Shown here piece by piece: positions 1 to 7,819 of a stretch of 64,000 nt of DNA. The stretch covers positions 1,798,001-1,862,000 of the forward strand of contig NZ_OU015321.1 of assembly GCF_907163105.1 (NCBI RefSeq), in the 5' to 3' direction. The notes under the pieces are model-generated. The model did no database searches and was not told the origin of the DNA. It worked only from the letters and a program-made list of their open reading frames with translations. Made by a program: the position numbers and the translations under genes. Position 1 is the first letter of the stretch. Every line of letters starts with the position of its first letter. Source of the stretch: Cloacibacterium caeni (GTDB taxonomy: Bacteria; Bacteroidota; Bacteroidia; Flavobacteriales; Weeksellaceae).

Positions 1-309
1 GATAGCTCCATCCATTTGAGCAGCACCAGTAACCATGTTTTTAACATAATCGGCGTGACCTGGACAGTCTACGTGAGCATAGTGTCTATTTACAGTTTCA
101 TACTCTACGTGAGCAGTATTAATAGTAATACCTCTTTCTTTTTCTTCTGGAGCAGAGTCAATTGAAGAGAAGTCTTTCATTTCAGCTAATCCTTTCTCAG
201 CTAATACTTTAGTAATAGCAGCAGTAAGGGTAGTTTTACCATGGTCAACGTGACCAATAGTACCAATGTTTAAGTGTGGTTTGTTACGATTAAACGTTTC
301 CTTTGCCAT
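1..309 (-). CDS. tuf: Elongation factor Tu, N-terminal part (cut by window edge)
   Basis: The minus strand from 309 encodes 103 residues starting [20 protein letters not shown], the N-terminus of EF-Tu, the GTPase that brings aminoacyl-tRNA to the ribosome. The P-loop GHVDHGKTT, the switch I segment with GITINTAH and the DCPGHADY motif of switch II are all visible. The rest lies beyond the left edge. It follows a tRNA cluster in the same orientation, as tufB does in E. coli, but a strong hairpin at 484-515 and a -7 box at 353-360 suggest it also has its own promoter. Confidence 0.97.
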   Translation of the reverse strand, partial: MAKETFNRNKPHLNIGTIGHVDHGKTTLTAAITKVLAEKGLAEMKDFSSIDSAPEEKERGITINTAHVEYETVNRHYAHVDCPGHADYVKNMVTGAAQMDGAI

Positions 310-352
310 GATTTTAATATTTAATTTATTAACTATTGAAATTTTCAGTGCG

Positions 353-379
353 CAAATATAGTGATTTTTTGAATATCAA
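353..379 (-). promoter_or_regulatory. Probable tuf promoter
   Basis: On the minus strand TATATTTG (353-360) fits the Bacteroidetes -7 consensus TAnnTTTG. A TTG at 377-379 lies 16 bases upstream, a little closer than the usual 17-23. It sits 43 bases before the tuf start and downstream of the 484-515 hairpin, so it would supply tuf independently of the tRNA genes. Confidence 0.5.
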
Positions 380-483
380 AATCTTTTTATTAAAAAAAAT
401 TTCAACATTCAGTTTCAATACGTTTGACGCTATGATATTATCTTATTTTTGAGGGTACAAATTTAAGAATTTATTTTAAATAA

Positions 484-515
484 AAAAGTCTCTCAAAATA
501 TTTTGAGAGACTTTT
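484..515 (-). terminator. Hairpin between tRNA-Thr(GGT) and tuf
   Basis: A perfect 32-base palindrome with arms built on GTCTCTC/GAGAGAC, flanked by A and T runs, lies directly after the tRNA-Thr(GGT) gene in the direction of transcription. It looks like an intrinsic terminator that ends or attenuates the tRNA transcript before tuf. Confidence 0.75.
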
Positions 516-521
516 ATTTTG

Positions 522-593
522 AGCCAACTATGAGATTTGAACTCACGACCTCTTCCTTACCAAGGAAGCGCTCTACCCCTGAGCTAAGTCGGC
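522..593 (-). tRNA. tRNA-Thr (anticodon GGT)
   Basis: The minus strand folds into a 72-base cloverleaf: acceptor start GCCGACT, D-arm with AGCTCAG, anticodon stem CTTCC/GGAAG around loop TTGGTAA (anticodon GGT), and a T-arm with GTTCAAATC. No CCA is encoded. It is the last of four tRNAs before tuf. Confidence 0.95.
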
Positions 594-600
594 TTGGAAA

Positions 601-638
601 AAAAAATCACATACCGCTTATTTGGAATGTGATTTTTT
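601..638 (-). terminator. Terminator-like hairpin between tRNA-Gly and tRNA-Thr(GGT)
   Basis: Arms AAAAAATCACAT (601-612) and ATGTGATTTTTT (627-638) form a long stem, followed on the minus strand by a run of Ts. It sits inside the tRNA cluster, so it is either an attenuator or a processing structure. Confidence 0.6.
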
Positions 639-641
639 TAG

Positions 642-714
642 AGCGGAAGACGGGGGTCGAACCCGCGACATTCAGCTTGGAAGGCTGACGCTCTACCAAC
701 TGAGCTACTTCCGC
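642..714 (-). tRNA. tRNA-Gly (anticodon TCC)
   Basis: A 73-base minus-strand cloverleaf starts GCGGAAGTAGCTCAG. The anticodon stem TCAGC/GCTGA encloses CTTCCAA, giving anticodon TCC. The T-arm contains GGTTCGACCC and the acceptor closes with TCTTCCGC plus a discriminator T. No CCA is encoded. Confidence 0.95.
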
Positions 715-799
715 AATTTGTGTTTACAAATTATTGTTGGTAAACGGTGTGCAAATTTATAAAATTTTTCTAAACCTGCAAATTAAATTTATAAAAAAG

Positions 800-882
800 T
801 GGGGAGAGCAGGATTCGAACCTGCGAAGTCGTAAGACAGCAGAGTTACAGTCTGATCCATTTGGCCACTCTGGAATCTCCCC
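800..882 (-). tRNA. tRNA-Tyr (anticodon GTA)
   Basis: An 83-base class II tRNA with a long variable arm on the minus strand. The acceptor is GGGGAGA/TCTCCCC with discriminator A, and the anticodon loop CTGTAAC gives GTA. The long variable arm (CTGTCTTACGACTTCG region) is typical of bacterial tRNA-Tyr. Confidence 0.95.
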
Positions 883-903
883 GCTTGTTTTTTATAAATT
901 ATG

Positions 904-977
904 AGCCTCCAGAGGGATTCGAACCCACGACCCCGAGATTACAAATCACGTGCTCTGGCCAACTGAGCTATGGAGGC
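904..977 (-). tRNA. tRNA-Thr (anticodon TGT)
   Basis: A 74-base minus-strand cloverleaf starts GCCTCCATAGCTCAG. The anticodon loop TTTGTAA gives TGT, the T-arm contains GGTTCGAATCC, and the acceptor closes with TGGAGGC. It is the first gene of the Thr-Tyr-Gly-Thr-tuf cluster, preceded by a good promoter at 1023-1054. Confidence 0.95.
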
Positions 978-1022
978 AAAATTTGAGATTTCAAAAGAAC
1001 TGTTATTCCCTTTTTGCGAGTG

Positions 1023-1054
1023 CAAATATAATACAGTTTTTTTGAAATCCACAA
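1023..1054 (-). promoter_or_regulatory. Promoter of the tRNA cluster
   Basis: The minus strand shows TTG at 1052-1054, a 21-base spacer and TATATTTG at 1023-1030. This matches the Bacteroidetes pattern TTTG-N(17-23)-TAnnTTTG. It lies 46 bases upstream of tRNA-Thr(TGT), after the hpf stop, so the tRNAs need not depend on hpf transcription. Confidence 0.7.
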
Positions 1055-1084
1055 ATATTTTTTAAAAAATTTTTAATTATTTTT

Positions 1085-1375
1085 CTATGCCATTTCTTTT
1101 TTCTTGATTAACAGTTTCTTAGCAGTATCATAACACTGGTCTAAACTTTCTTCAAAACTAGCACTTGTCTTCTTTACCACAATATCATCACCTGGAACAT
1201 GTAATCTAATCTCAGCAGTCTTGTTTTCTTTTTCAGAAGAATTCTCTACTTTTAGAAACACTTCGCACTCGATAATTTTATCATAAAAGGTATCTAATTT
1301 ATTTAATTTTTTGTCTAAATATTCTTCTAGTGGTGCATGTGGTGTTAAACCGATTGATTGTACTGTAATTTTCAT
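1085..1375 (-). CDS. hpf: Ribosome hibernation promoting factor, short form
   Basis: This 96-residue protein belongs to the HPF/RaiA family, which binds the 30S decoding region in slow growth and promotes ribosome dimerisation or inactivation. It starts MKITVQSIGLTPHAPLEEYL and shows the beta-alpha-beta-beta-beta-alpha layout with a basic C-terminus (KKLLIKKK). The length matches the short HPF form (E. coli HPF is 95 residues) and the long-form C-terminal dimerisation domain is absent. It lies downstream of xerC and rpsU on the same strand. Confidence 0.9.
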   Translation of the reverse strand: MKITVQSIGLTPHAPLEEYLDKKLNKLDTFYDKIIECEVFLKVENSSEKENKTAEIRLHVPGDDIVVKKTSASFEESLDQCYDTAKKLLIKKKEMA

Positions 1376-1410
1376 AACGCTAACATTTTTTTTTAATTAA
1401 AAAAGAAAAA

Positions 1411-2295
1411 CTAATCTTCTTTTTTATAGGCTCTGGGATGAGCCTGATTAAACACTCTTTTTAATTGCTCTATATTGCCATTCGTGTAAACTTGTGTAGA
1501 AGCTAAACTAGAATGACCTAAGATTTTTTTAACTTTAGAAATTTCCGCGCCATTATTCAAAACATGAGTAGCAAAGCTATGCCTTAAAATATGTGGACTC
1601 TTTTTTTTCTTTAAAGTTATAAGACTAAGGTAGCGATTTACCACCGAATACACAAATTTTTCGGATAGTTTTTTTCCATTTTCACGAACGAAAAAATAAA
1701 TACCAGAATCTTCATTAGGCTTTCTAATTGCTGTGTATTCCCGCATCTGTTTTAGTAGATTTTCAGAAATGGGAACTACTCTTTGCTTATTTCCTTTCCC
1801 TTTGACAAAGATTTCAGATTTTGAAAAATCTACTTGCTCTAATAATATATTGCAGAGTTCCGACTTTCTCATTCCAGTTTGGTAAAGCGTTTCTATAATG
1901 AGTTTTTCTAATAAGTTTTCTGGCTCTTTTTCTAAAATCTCACCCAAACTTTCCATTTCCTCTTCAGAAATAGGAATTTGTTTTTCGGCATAAAATTTAA
2001 GAGAAGGTATCGTTTCTAAAGGAGAAGCTTGAATTTCACCTATTTTCAGAAGATATAAATAAAAACTCCTTAAACTGGAAAGTTTACGGTTAATACTTCT
2101 TTTTTGGATTTTTTTCTCAGAAAGTGAGACAATGAAATTACGAATGATTTTTTTATCTACCTTTTTTAAATCTTCCGTTCCTTCTGTTTCAGAAATAAAC
2201 AGCAGCAAGTCTTCTAAATCTTTTTTATAACTCACCAGCGTATTTTGAGAATAACGCTTCTCTACAGAAATATAATCTAGAAACTTGTCAATCAT
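1411..2295 (-). CDS. xerC: Tyrosine recombinase XerC/XerD type
   Basis: A 294-residue site-specific recombinase, of the kind that resolves chromosome dimers at dif. The N-terminal SAM-like DNA-binding domain spans about 1-90 and the catalytic domain about 105-290. The catalytic residues are visible: R143 in TGMRKSEL, H235 and R238 in HILRH, H261 in LGHSS and the nucleophile Y270 in TQVYTN. It sits between rpsU and hpf, the usual flavobacterial order. Whether it is the XerC or XerD partner cannot be decided from the sequence alone. Confidence 0.92.
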   Translation of the reverse strand: MIDKFLDYISVEKRYSQNTLVSYKKDLEDLLLFISETEGTEDLKKVDKKIIRNFIVSLSEKKIQKRSINRKLSSLRSFYLYLLKIGEIQASPLETIPSLKFYAEKQIPISEEEMESLGEILEKEPENLLEKLIIETLYQTGMRKSELCNILLEQVDFSKSEIFVKGKGNKQRVVPISENLLKQMREYTAIRKPNEDSGIYFFVRENGKKLSEKFVYSVVNRYLSLITLKKKKSPHILRHSFATHVLNNGAEISKVKKILGHSSLASTQVYTNGNIEQLKRVFNQAHPRAYKKED

Positions 2296-2380
2296 AAATT
2301 AATAGGTATATAAAACAAAAATCACTTCTCAAATATAAGAATTTGAAAAGTGATTTCGATATTTTTTAAAGAAAAACTAA

Positions 2381-2578
2381 TTAAGCTTGTTCTTCTTTGC
2401 TTAATTCTCTTTGCTTATGAGCTGCTTTAAGTTTTGATTGTCTTAAAGTCACAGAAGGTTTTGTGAACTGTTGTCTAGATCTTAACGCTCTTACAACACC
2501 AGTTTTATCAAATTTTCTTTTATACTTCTTAAGTGCTCTGTCGATAGACTCTCCGTCTTTTACTGGAATTATTAACAT
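2381..2578 (-). CDS. rpsU: 30S ribosomal protein bS21
   Basis: A 65-residue basic protein that starts MLIIPVKDGESIDRALKKYK and has the S21 signature with an RKFDKTG segment and an Arg/Lys-rich C-terminal helix. S21 joins the 30S platform near the anti-Shine-Dalgarno region. A good promoter lies just upstream (2603-2632), and xerC and hpf follow. Confidence 0.96.
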   Translation of the reverse strand: MLIIPVKDGESIDRALKKYKRKFDKTGVVRALRSRQQFTKPSVTLRQSKLKAAHKQRELSKEEQA

Positions 2579-2602
2579 ATATTACATCTCATTTTGTGGT
2601 TG

Positions 2603-2632
2603 CAAAAGTATAAAAATTTTTAAACTCCACAA
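2603..2632 (-). promoter_or_regulatory. rpsU promoter
   Basis: On the minus strand TTG (2630-2632), exactly 19 bases, then TACTTTTG (2603-2610): a textbook TTTG-N19-TAnnTTTG Bacteroidetes promoter, 24 bases before the rpsU start. Confidence 0.8.
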
Positions 2633-2648
2633 AATTTAATTACAAAAA

Positions 2649-4400
2649 TTAAAAAATTTCTTTGTGGAGCTGTGCTTTATACAAATTTGCATAATATCCA
2701 TTTTTCGCCAATAGTTCGTCGTGTTTGCCTTCTTCTACTACTTTACCAGAATCCATCACGAGAATTTTGTCGGCTTTTTCTATGGTTGACAATCTATGCG
2801 CAATGATAATTGAAGTTCTGTTTTGAGTAATTTTCTCAGTAGCTTTCTGTATCAATTTTTCACTTTCTGGGTCTATAGAAGAAGTGGCTTCGTCTAAAAT
2901 CAAAATCTTAGGATCAGAAAGATATGCTCTTAAGAAAGATAACAACTGTCGCTGACCAAGAGAAATACTGCTTCCTCTCTCGCTAACCACAAAGTCATAA
3001 CCTCCCGGTAATCGCTCAATAAATTCATCTACTTCTATATCTTGGGCAACTTTTTTAATTTTTTCGAGCGGAATAGTATCTCCTAAAGTAAGATTTTCAT
3101 AAATACTTCCATGGAAAAGGAAAACATCTTGTAGAACTACCCCTAATTTGATTCGCAAATCGTACAATTCATAATCTCTGATATCAATATCATCCAGTAA
3201 AATTTTACCCGAGTTAATATCATAAAATCTTGTAATCAACTGAATAATGGTAGATTTCCCAGCACCTGTTGCTCCAACTATCGCCACTGTTTCACCCGGA
3301 TTTACTTTGAAATCGACTCCTTTCAGAACTTCTTGCTTTTCGTCATAAGAAAATCTTACATTTTGGAATTCTATCTTTCCTTCGATATGGTCTTTTTTGA
3401 TGGTTCCGAGATTCGGCATCGAATTTTCTTCGTCCATAATTCCTAAAACTCTTTCTGCACCTACCAAACCACGCTGAATATTATTAAATCTATCTGCAAT
3501 CTGACGAAGCGGACGAATCAACATATTTATATAAGAAATAAACGCAATCACTTGTCCCGGAGAAATATCTCTCGCCGTCAATGCATTATATCCTGCCACA
3601 AAAAGAATCAACCCTATAAAAACAGAAGAAATCAGTTCCACCACAGGAAAAAATAGTGAAAAATAGAAAACCGTTTTCAGTAAAGCTGCCTTTAAATTGA
3701 CATTAATATCATCAAATTTCTTAAATTCTGCTTCTTGTCTATTAAAAACTTGAATGAGTGACATTCCCGAAAGTCTTTCTTGCACGAAACTGTTTTGAGT
3801 AGAAGTCCAAGCCCTTTCGTCACCAAATGCTTTTCTTAATTTTTTCTGGAAAAACCTTGTAATCACCAACATGATAGGTAAAATGGTAAGCGAAATATAA
3901 CTCAGCTCGGTATTCACCTGAAACATCGCTACCAAAACGAAAACCACTTTCAAAATATCTCCAAAAACCATCAAAAATCCATCAGTATAAACCGTGGCAA
4001 TGGTTTCTACATCTCCTACTGCTCTGGTCACTAAATTTCCGATAGCAGTTTTATCAAAGAATGAAGTTTTAAAATAAATGAGTTTATGATACAGCCTTTC
4101 TCTAATGTCTCTAATTACATTTTGAGCAATATAATTAGAAAGAAAAACGAGAAAGAAATTCAAAATAGTTTCTGCTACTACCAAACCAATTAAGAAATAA
4201 ATATCTTTCATCAAGACACTATTGTCTTTCAGTTTCAAGATATCAATATCTACAATCTGCTGAGTAAGAATAGGTCTATACACCGAAACTATCGCTAAAA
4301 TAATAGAGATAATTAGGGCTAAAATAAACCACGTTCTAAATTTCATTCCTATGAAAAAAAGACGCTGAATGATATTACTGGTGGTTGGTTTTTTGTTCAT
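2649..4400 (-). CDS. ABC transporter, fused permease and ATPase (MsbA/multidrug exporter type)
   Basis: A 583-residue half-transporter expected to dimerise in the inner membrane and export lipids or drugs. Residues 20-310 form a six-helix type IV exporter domain and 340-583 the nucleotide-binding domain. Walker A is GATGAGKST (376-384), the signature is SLGQRQ (480-485) with Ser-Leu replacing the canonical SG, Walker B runs into LDEATS at 502-507, and the H-loop is in AHRLST. The substrate cannot be inferred. It is followed after 8 bases by truA upstream on the same strand, so the two may be cotranscribed. Confidence 0.9.
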   Translation of the reverse strand: MNKKPTTSNIIQRLFFIGMKFRTWFILALIISIILAIVSVYRPILTQQIVDIDILKLKDNSVLMKDIYFLIGLVVAETILNFFLVFLSNYIAQNVIRDIRERLYHKLIYFKTSFFDKTAIGNLVTRAVGDVETIATVYTDGFLMVFGDILKVVFVLVAMFQVNTELSYISLTILPIMLVITRFFQKKLRKAFGDERAWTSTQNSFVQERLSGMSLIQVFNRQEAEFKKFDDINVNLKAALLKTVFYFSLFFPVVELISSVFIGLILFVAGYNALTARDISPGQVIAFISYINMLIRPLRQIADRFNNIQRGLVGAERVLGIMDEENSMPNLGTIKKDHIEGKIEFQNVRFSYDEKQEVLKGVDFKVNPGETVAIVGATGAGKSTIIQLITRFYDINSGKILLDDIDIRDYELYDLRIKLGVVLQDVFLFHGSIYENLTLGDTIPLEKIKKVAQDIEVDEFIERLPGGYDFVVSERGSSISLGQRQLLSFLRAYLSDPKILILDEATSSIDPESEKLIQKATEKITQNRTSIIIAHRLSTIEKADKILVMDSGKVVEEGKHDELLAKNGYYANLYKAQLHKEIF

Positions 4401-4407
4401 ATTTTTT

Positions 4408-5139
4408 TTAAAAATCGTATCCTACATCTACTAAAAACAATGCATGAGCTGGTGCAGAAGTTCCTGCAACACCTCTATTTTTAGCTTCTATCACATTTCT
4501 TAAATCGGCAGGTTTTAGTTTTCCACTGCCTATTTCTACCATAGTTCCTACAATCGCACGAACCATATTTCTGAGAAATCTATCTGCTGAGATGGTAAAT
4601 TTAAGTTCATTTCCGTTTTGTTCCCAATTTGCGTGATAGATTTTACAAATATTGGTTTTATTATCTGCTCCCACTTTTGCAAAACTCCCGAAATCTTCGT
4701 ACTCAAAGAGAATTTTGCACGCTTCATTCATTTTTTCCACATCCAGAGATTTTTTCCAATGTTGCCACGCAAATTTTTCAGAAAAAGGATTTTTCTCTAG
4801 CGAAATATAATATTCATACGTTCTGTATTTTGCTGAAAATCTCGCGTGAAAATCTTCTTTTACCTCAAAAACCTTCTTCACAGCAATACTTGGTGGAAGA
4901 AAAGAATTCAGTTGATGCACTAATTTCTCAGAAATTTCTCCATCAAAATCAAAATGTGCAAACATTTTCTTGGCGTGAACTCCAGTATCTGTTCTTCCTG
5001 CTCCCGTAGTTTTAATTTCAGTTCGTAAAATCGTAGAAAGTGCTTTTTCTAATTCTTCTTGCACAGAAATCTCATTTGGCTGAATTTGATAGCCAAAAAA
5101 CGTAGAACCATTATAGGAAAACTCAATAAAGTAGCGCAT
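4408..5139 (-). CDS. truA: tRNA pseudouridine(38-40) synthase TruA
   Basis: Makes pseudouridine at positions 38-40 in the tRNA anticodon stem. The start chosen is the ATG at 5137-5139 (MRYFIEFSYNGSTFFGYQ), giving 243 residues, because homology begins there. The upstream in-frame extension to 5196 looks unrelated. The catalytic Asp is D51 in GAGRTDTGVHA. The remaining conserved blocks (a RYxFSAKYRTYEY-like segment and FLRNMVRAIVG) are present. Confidence 0.95.
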   Translation of the reverse strand: MRYFIEFSYNGSTFFGYQIQPNEISVQEELEKALSTILRTEIKTTGAGRTDTGVHAKKMFAHFDFDGEISEKLVHQLNSFLPPSIAVKKVFEVKEDFHARFSAKYRTYEYYISLEKNPFSEKFAWQHWKKSLDVEKMNEACKILFEYEDFGSFAKVGADNKTNICKIYHANWEQNGNELKFTISADRFLRNMVRAIVGTMVEIGSGKLKPADLRNVIEAKNRGVAGTSAPAHALFLVDVGYDF

Positions 5140-5605
5140 AATTTTCGGCAAATTTAATGAAATTTTTAGGAGCAAGAAGATTTTGTTTCTTTTCATTATC
5201 CGTCACGCTGTCCATTACAATTCCTCACGCCAAAGCTACTACCAATGCTTGTTGCGGGATTTTCATTTCCATCGTGGCTAATTTCACGGGCAGTTCTTCA
5301 TTTCAACTATGCGCAATTCGGAAACTTCTACGCTCGCTTCGCTCGCGCCAGAATATTTTTTTTGTGTCGTTCCTACGGAACTTATTAAAAACAATTAACA
5401 TTTTCCTACAAACCTATAGTTCCTACGGAACAGAACTTTAAAAATATAATATAAACTCATAAAATTTAAAACCGTTCCGTAGGAACGAAATGTGTGTAAT
5501 AATGCTACAAAAAACAAATAGCGTTCCGTAGGAACGCAATGTCAAATTACAATGAAAATCTTATAAATATTATTTTAATTAAAGAAATTTAAAGAAATTA
5601 GCAAA
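5140..5605. other. Gene-free interval with repeats
   Basis: No credible gene is seen in these 466 bases. The part at about 5200-5350 is more GC-rich than its surroundings and contains a CGCTCGCTTCGCTCG stretch; it resembles a dispersed intergenic repeat or remnant rather than coding DNA. The part at 5369-5535 holds four short palindromes, listed separately. Confidence 0.6.
5369..5535. repeat. Four copies of a 13-bp palindromic repeat, two in each orientation
   Basis: GTTCCTACGGAAC occurs at 5369-5381 and 5419-5431, and its reverse complement GTTCCGTAGGAAC at 5474-5486 and 5523-5535. The starts are 50, 55 and 49 bases apart, so the array is nearly mirror-symmetric. Each unit is a 5-bp stem with a 3-base loop. 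Such units resemble REP-like extragenic elements. Confidence 0.85.
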
Positions 5606-6097
5606 ATGAAAATCCTTCTACTTTCTGACACGCATTCTTATATAGACGATAGAATTTTAGAATACGCCAAAAATGCTGATGAAATTTGGCATGCTGGTGA
5701 TTTTGGAAACTTAGAAGTGATAGACGAACTGAAAAAAGCAGGAACATTACGCGGTGTTTTCGGGAACATCGATGAGGCAAAAATAAGAGCTGAATTCCCA
5801 GAAATAAATGTTTTCGAATGTGAAAAAGTAAAAGTAGTGATGATTCACATTGGCGGATATCCTCATAAATATGCACCACGAGTAAAACAAATATTAAAGG
5901 AAGAAAAACCTCAAATTTTTATTTCCGGACATTCTCACATATTAAAAGTAATGTATGATAAAGAGTTAGAAATTCTGCATCTCAATCCTGGCGCTGCTGG
6001 AAAACACGGTTGGCATAAAATGAGAACCATGCTGAGATTTGAAATTAATGGTGAGAAAATTGAAAATTTAGAAGTGGTGGAATTGGGAATAAAGTAA
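5606..6097 (+). CDS. YfcE/MJ0936-family metallophosphoesterase
   Basis: A 163-residue calcineurin-like phosphoesterase, likely a dinuclear-metal phosphodiesterase of unknown natural substrate. Metal ligands are visible: D8 and H10 in SDTH, D32 in HAGDF, N54 in GNID, H81 in MIHIGG, and H109/H111 in GHSH. The length is typical of the family. There is no signal peptide, so it should be cytoplasmic. It is followed by a short repeat-rich gap and an Smr-domain gene on the same strand. Confidence 0.9.
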   Translation: MKILLLSDTHSYIDDRILEYAKNADEIWHAGDFGNLEVIDELKKAGTLRGVFGNIDEAKIRAEFPEINVFECEKVKVVMIHIGGYPHKYAPRVKQILKEEKPQIFISGHSHILKVMYDKELEILHLNPGAAGKHGWHKMRTMLRFEINGEKIENLEVVELGIK

Positions 6098-6208
6098 ACC
6101 ATTAAGTTTCAATTAAGGAATTAAGAAATTTAAGATGAAAATTCTTCAAATTTTCAAAAACTTAATGAAACTTAATATATCAATGAAAATCTTAATGTTT
6201 AAAAATGA
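6098..6208. repeat. Short repeat-rich intergenic segment
   Basis: The segment alternates CATTAAG and CTTAATG words with AAATTTAAG-like stretches, forming several overlapping inverted repeats. It is simple AT-rich intergenic repeat DNA with no coding signal. Confidence 0.45.
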
Positions 6209-6211
6209 AAA

Positions 6212-6709
6212 ATGGTGAAAATAGGCGATTTGGTTTCGGTGATAGATGATGATTTGAAAGGGAAAATTTCTGCTTTCAAAGGAAATTTGGTGCAAATAGA
6301 AGACGAACACGGTTTTCCTTATGACATTGAAAAAAGTAAAGTCGTACTCCACAATCATAATATTTATGACGATATTTCTATCACTGCAAAAAAGGAAACG
6401 TCTACCAAAATTTCTAAAAAAAATCAAAATAAACCGCAGTCCATTGATTTACATTTTGAAAAATTGGTCAATAATCCTCAAGATTTTGAATCTTGGGAAA
6501 GATTGATGATTCAGCGTGAAAAACTGATTGAAAAATTAGAATATTGCAGAAACAATAACATAAAAAAACTGAACATTATCCACGGAATTGGTGATGGCGT
6601 TTTGCAAAATATGGTGCACGAAGTTTTACAAGGTTTCGCAGGAATAGAATACGAAGACCATGATTTTTTCTACCACAGCACAGGAAATGTCTTGGTTACT
6701 TTTTTGTAG
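6212..6709 (+). CDS. Smr-domain protein
   Basis: A 165-residue protein. The N-terminal 50 residues form a small beta domain (VKIGDLVSVIDDDLKGKI, a KOW/SH3-like start), then a basic linker, then an Smr domain at about 75-165 with SIDLH and the HGIGDGVL motif typical of Smr endonuclease/RNA-binding domains (the C-terminal domain of MutS2). Its role is unknown; DNA or RNA nicking linked to mismatch or ribosome-collision responses is known for relatives. Its 3' end overlaps the convergent DUF6370 gene by 14 bases. Confidence 0.82.
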   Translation: MVKIGDLVSVIDDDLKGKISAFKGNLVQIEDEHGFPYDIEKSKVVLHNHNIYDDISITAKKETSTKISKKNQNKPQSIDLHFEKLVNNPQDFESWERLMIQREKLIEKLEYCRNNNIKKLNIIHGIGDGVLQNMVHEVLQGFAGIEYEDHDFFYHSTGNVLVTFL

Positions 6710-7013
6710 AATTAGGCAGTAATTTGAAATAACTTACCACAAATTTCCCATCCTTCACTTCGCCGATGACTTCTGCTTTTTTGATTGCATTGCAAAAACC
6801 GTCGTCAGCATGAGCGTCTCCATGGTCATTAATTTTAGTACCTTCTACAAAATAGCTTTTCCCATCAATTCTTACGGCTAAATCACAACCTTTTTTGTCT
6901 TTCATTTTGAACTGACATTGTCCGCAAGCTGCTTCTACAACTTGCTTCTTTTTCTCTTGAGAGAATCCAAAAGTGAAACTCAAAAGTGCAATAAATAAAA
7001 CGAGATTTTTCAT
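6696..7013 (-). CDS. DUF6370 family secreted protein
   Basis: A 105-residue exported protein with a signal peptide (MKNLVLFIALLSFTFGFSQ). The mature part has a Cys cluster C30, C33 and C43 (ACGQC...GC) and a later Cys in DDGFCNAI with nearby His/Asp residues in INDHGDAHADD, suggesting metal binding or disulfides. I recognise it as DUF6370, common in Flavobacteriia; no function is established. It converges on the Smr gene with a short overlap. Confidence 0.75.
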   Translation of the reverse strand: MKNLVLFIALLSFTFGFSQEKKKQVVEAACGQCQFKMKDKKGCDLAVRIDGKSYFVEGTKINDHGDAHADDGFCNAIKKAEVIGEVKDGKFVVSYFKLLPNSTKK

Positions 7014-7079
7014 ATTACATTAACTATCTTTCAAAAATAGTTTAAAAATCAATACCTTTGCATTTATTGGTAAAAAACT

Positions 7080-7796
7080 ATGAAAAAACTTTCTTTACTT
7101 TTCACCAAAGATGGTTTACAATGGCACATTTCTAAAGGAAAAACAGTGCTAGAAGAAACATTTTATTTCGTGACAGAAGAAACTTCGCCTCATTTAGTAG
7201 AAGAAAAACTAGATGATGTGTTAAAATTTGATGACTACAAAGAAATAGAAGTGATTTCTGCGCTCAATCATTTTTCGCTTACTCCAGATAGTTTTACAGA
7301 GCACGAATTGGGCTATAAACTGATTTCTTATAACGCTCCTGTAGATGAAGCCAACGAAGAATTGATGCTTTCTGTGAACAAAAAATTTGCGGTGCAATTT
7401 TACTACACTTTTCCAAAGCATTTTTACCAAAAAATTAAAGCAAAAAAATTACCTACGAAATTTAATTTCTCTGGCGAAAAATTTTTAAATGCTTTAACTG
7501 TTAAAAACCACAAAGAAATTCATATCAATCTATATCATCATCAAGTAGAGTTTTTCGCTTTTGAAAATAAAAAAGTGGCACTTTACAATAACTTAGATGC
7601 TGATTCTGAAGTAGATTTCTTGTATTTCATTATGTTTTCTTTGAGCAAAATAAATTTTGGAACCGCAGAAACGCATTTTCATATTTATGGAGAAACTCAC
7701 GAAAACGAAACCTTTATTTCAGAATTGAGAAAGTTTGTTAAAAATATTAAAGTCCATTTTGACAACGCTCCGAAAAAGAATTTTGTTCTTTCTTAA
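7080..7796 (+). CDS. DUF3822 family protein
   Basis: A 238-residue cytoplasmic protein. The layout (N-terminal KLSLLFTKDGLQWHI, central DxxEELMLSVNKKF-like stretch, C-terminal FVKNIKVHFDNAP) matches DUF3822, a Bacteroidetes family with a distant actin/ASKHA-like fold that regularly precedes rsmD. A TACCTTTG -7 box (7053-7060) lies 19 bases before the start. rsmD begins 23 bases after its stop, so they form a probable two-gene operon. The function is unknown. Confidence 0.75.
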   Translation: MKKLSLLFTKDGLQWHISKGKTVLEETFYFVTEETSPHLVEEKLDDVLKFDDYKEIEVISALNHFSLTPDSFTEHELGYKLISYNAPVDEANEELMLSVNKKFAVQFYYTFPKHFYQKIKAKKLPTKFNFSGEKFLNALTVKNHKEIHINLYHHQVEFFAFENKKVALYNNLDADSEVDFLYFIMFSLSKINFGTAETHFHIYGETHENETFISELRKFVKNIKVHFDNAPKKNFVLS

Positions 7797-7819
7797 AAAT
7801 CATTTATCAAAAATCAACC

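Noticed and set aside
503-688. A 61-codon open frame spanning tRNA-Thr(GGT) and tRNA-Gly
   Set aside because: It is the antisense of two tRNA genes; the apparent peptide (GVEPATFSLEG end) is the usual artefact of translated tRNA complements.
5157-5441. An open frame of 94 codons in the truA-phosphoesterase gap
   Set aside because: It runs through the repeat array and a compositional patch, overlaps the truA start region in antisense, and has no protein-like composition.
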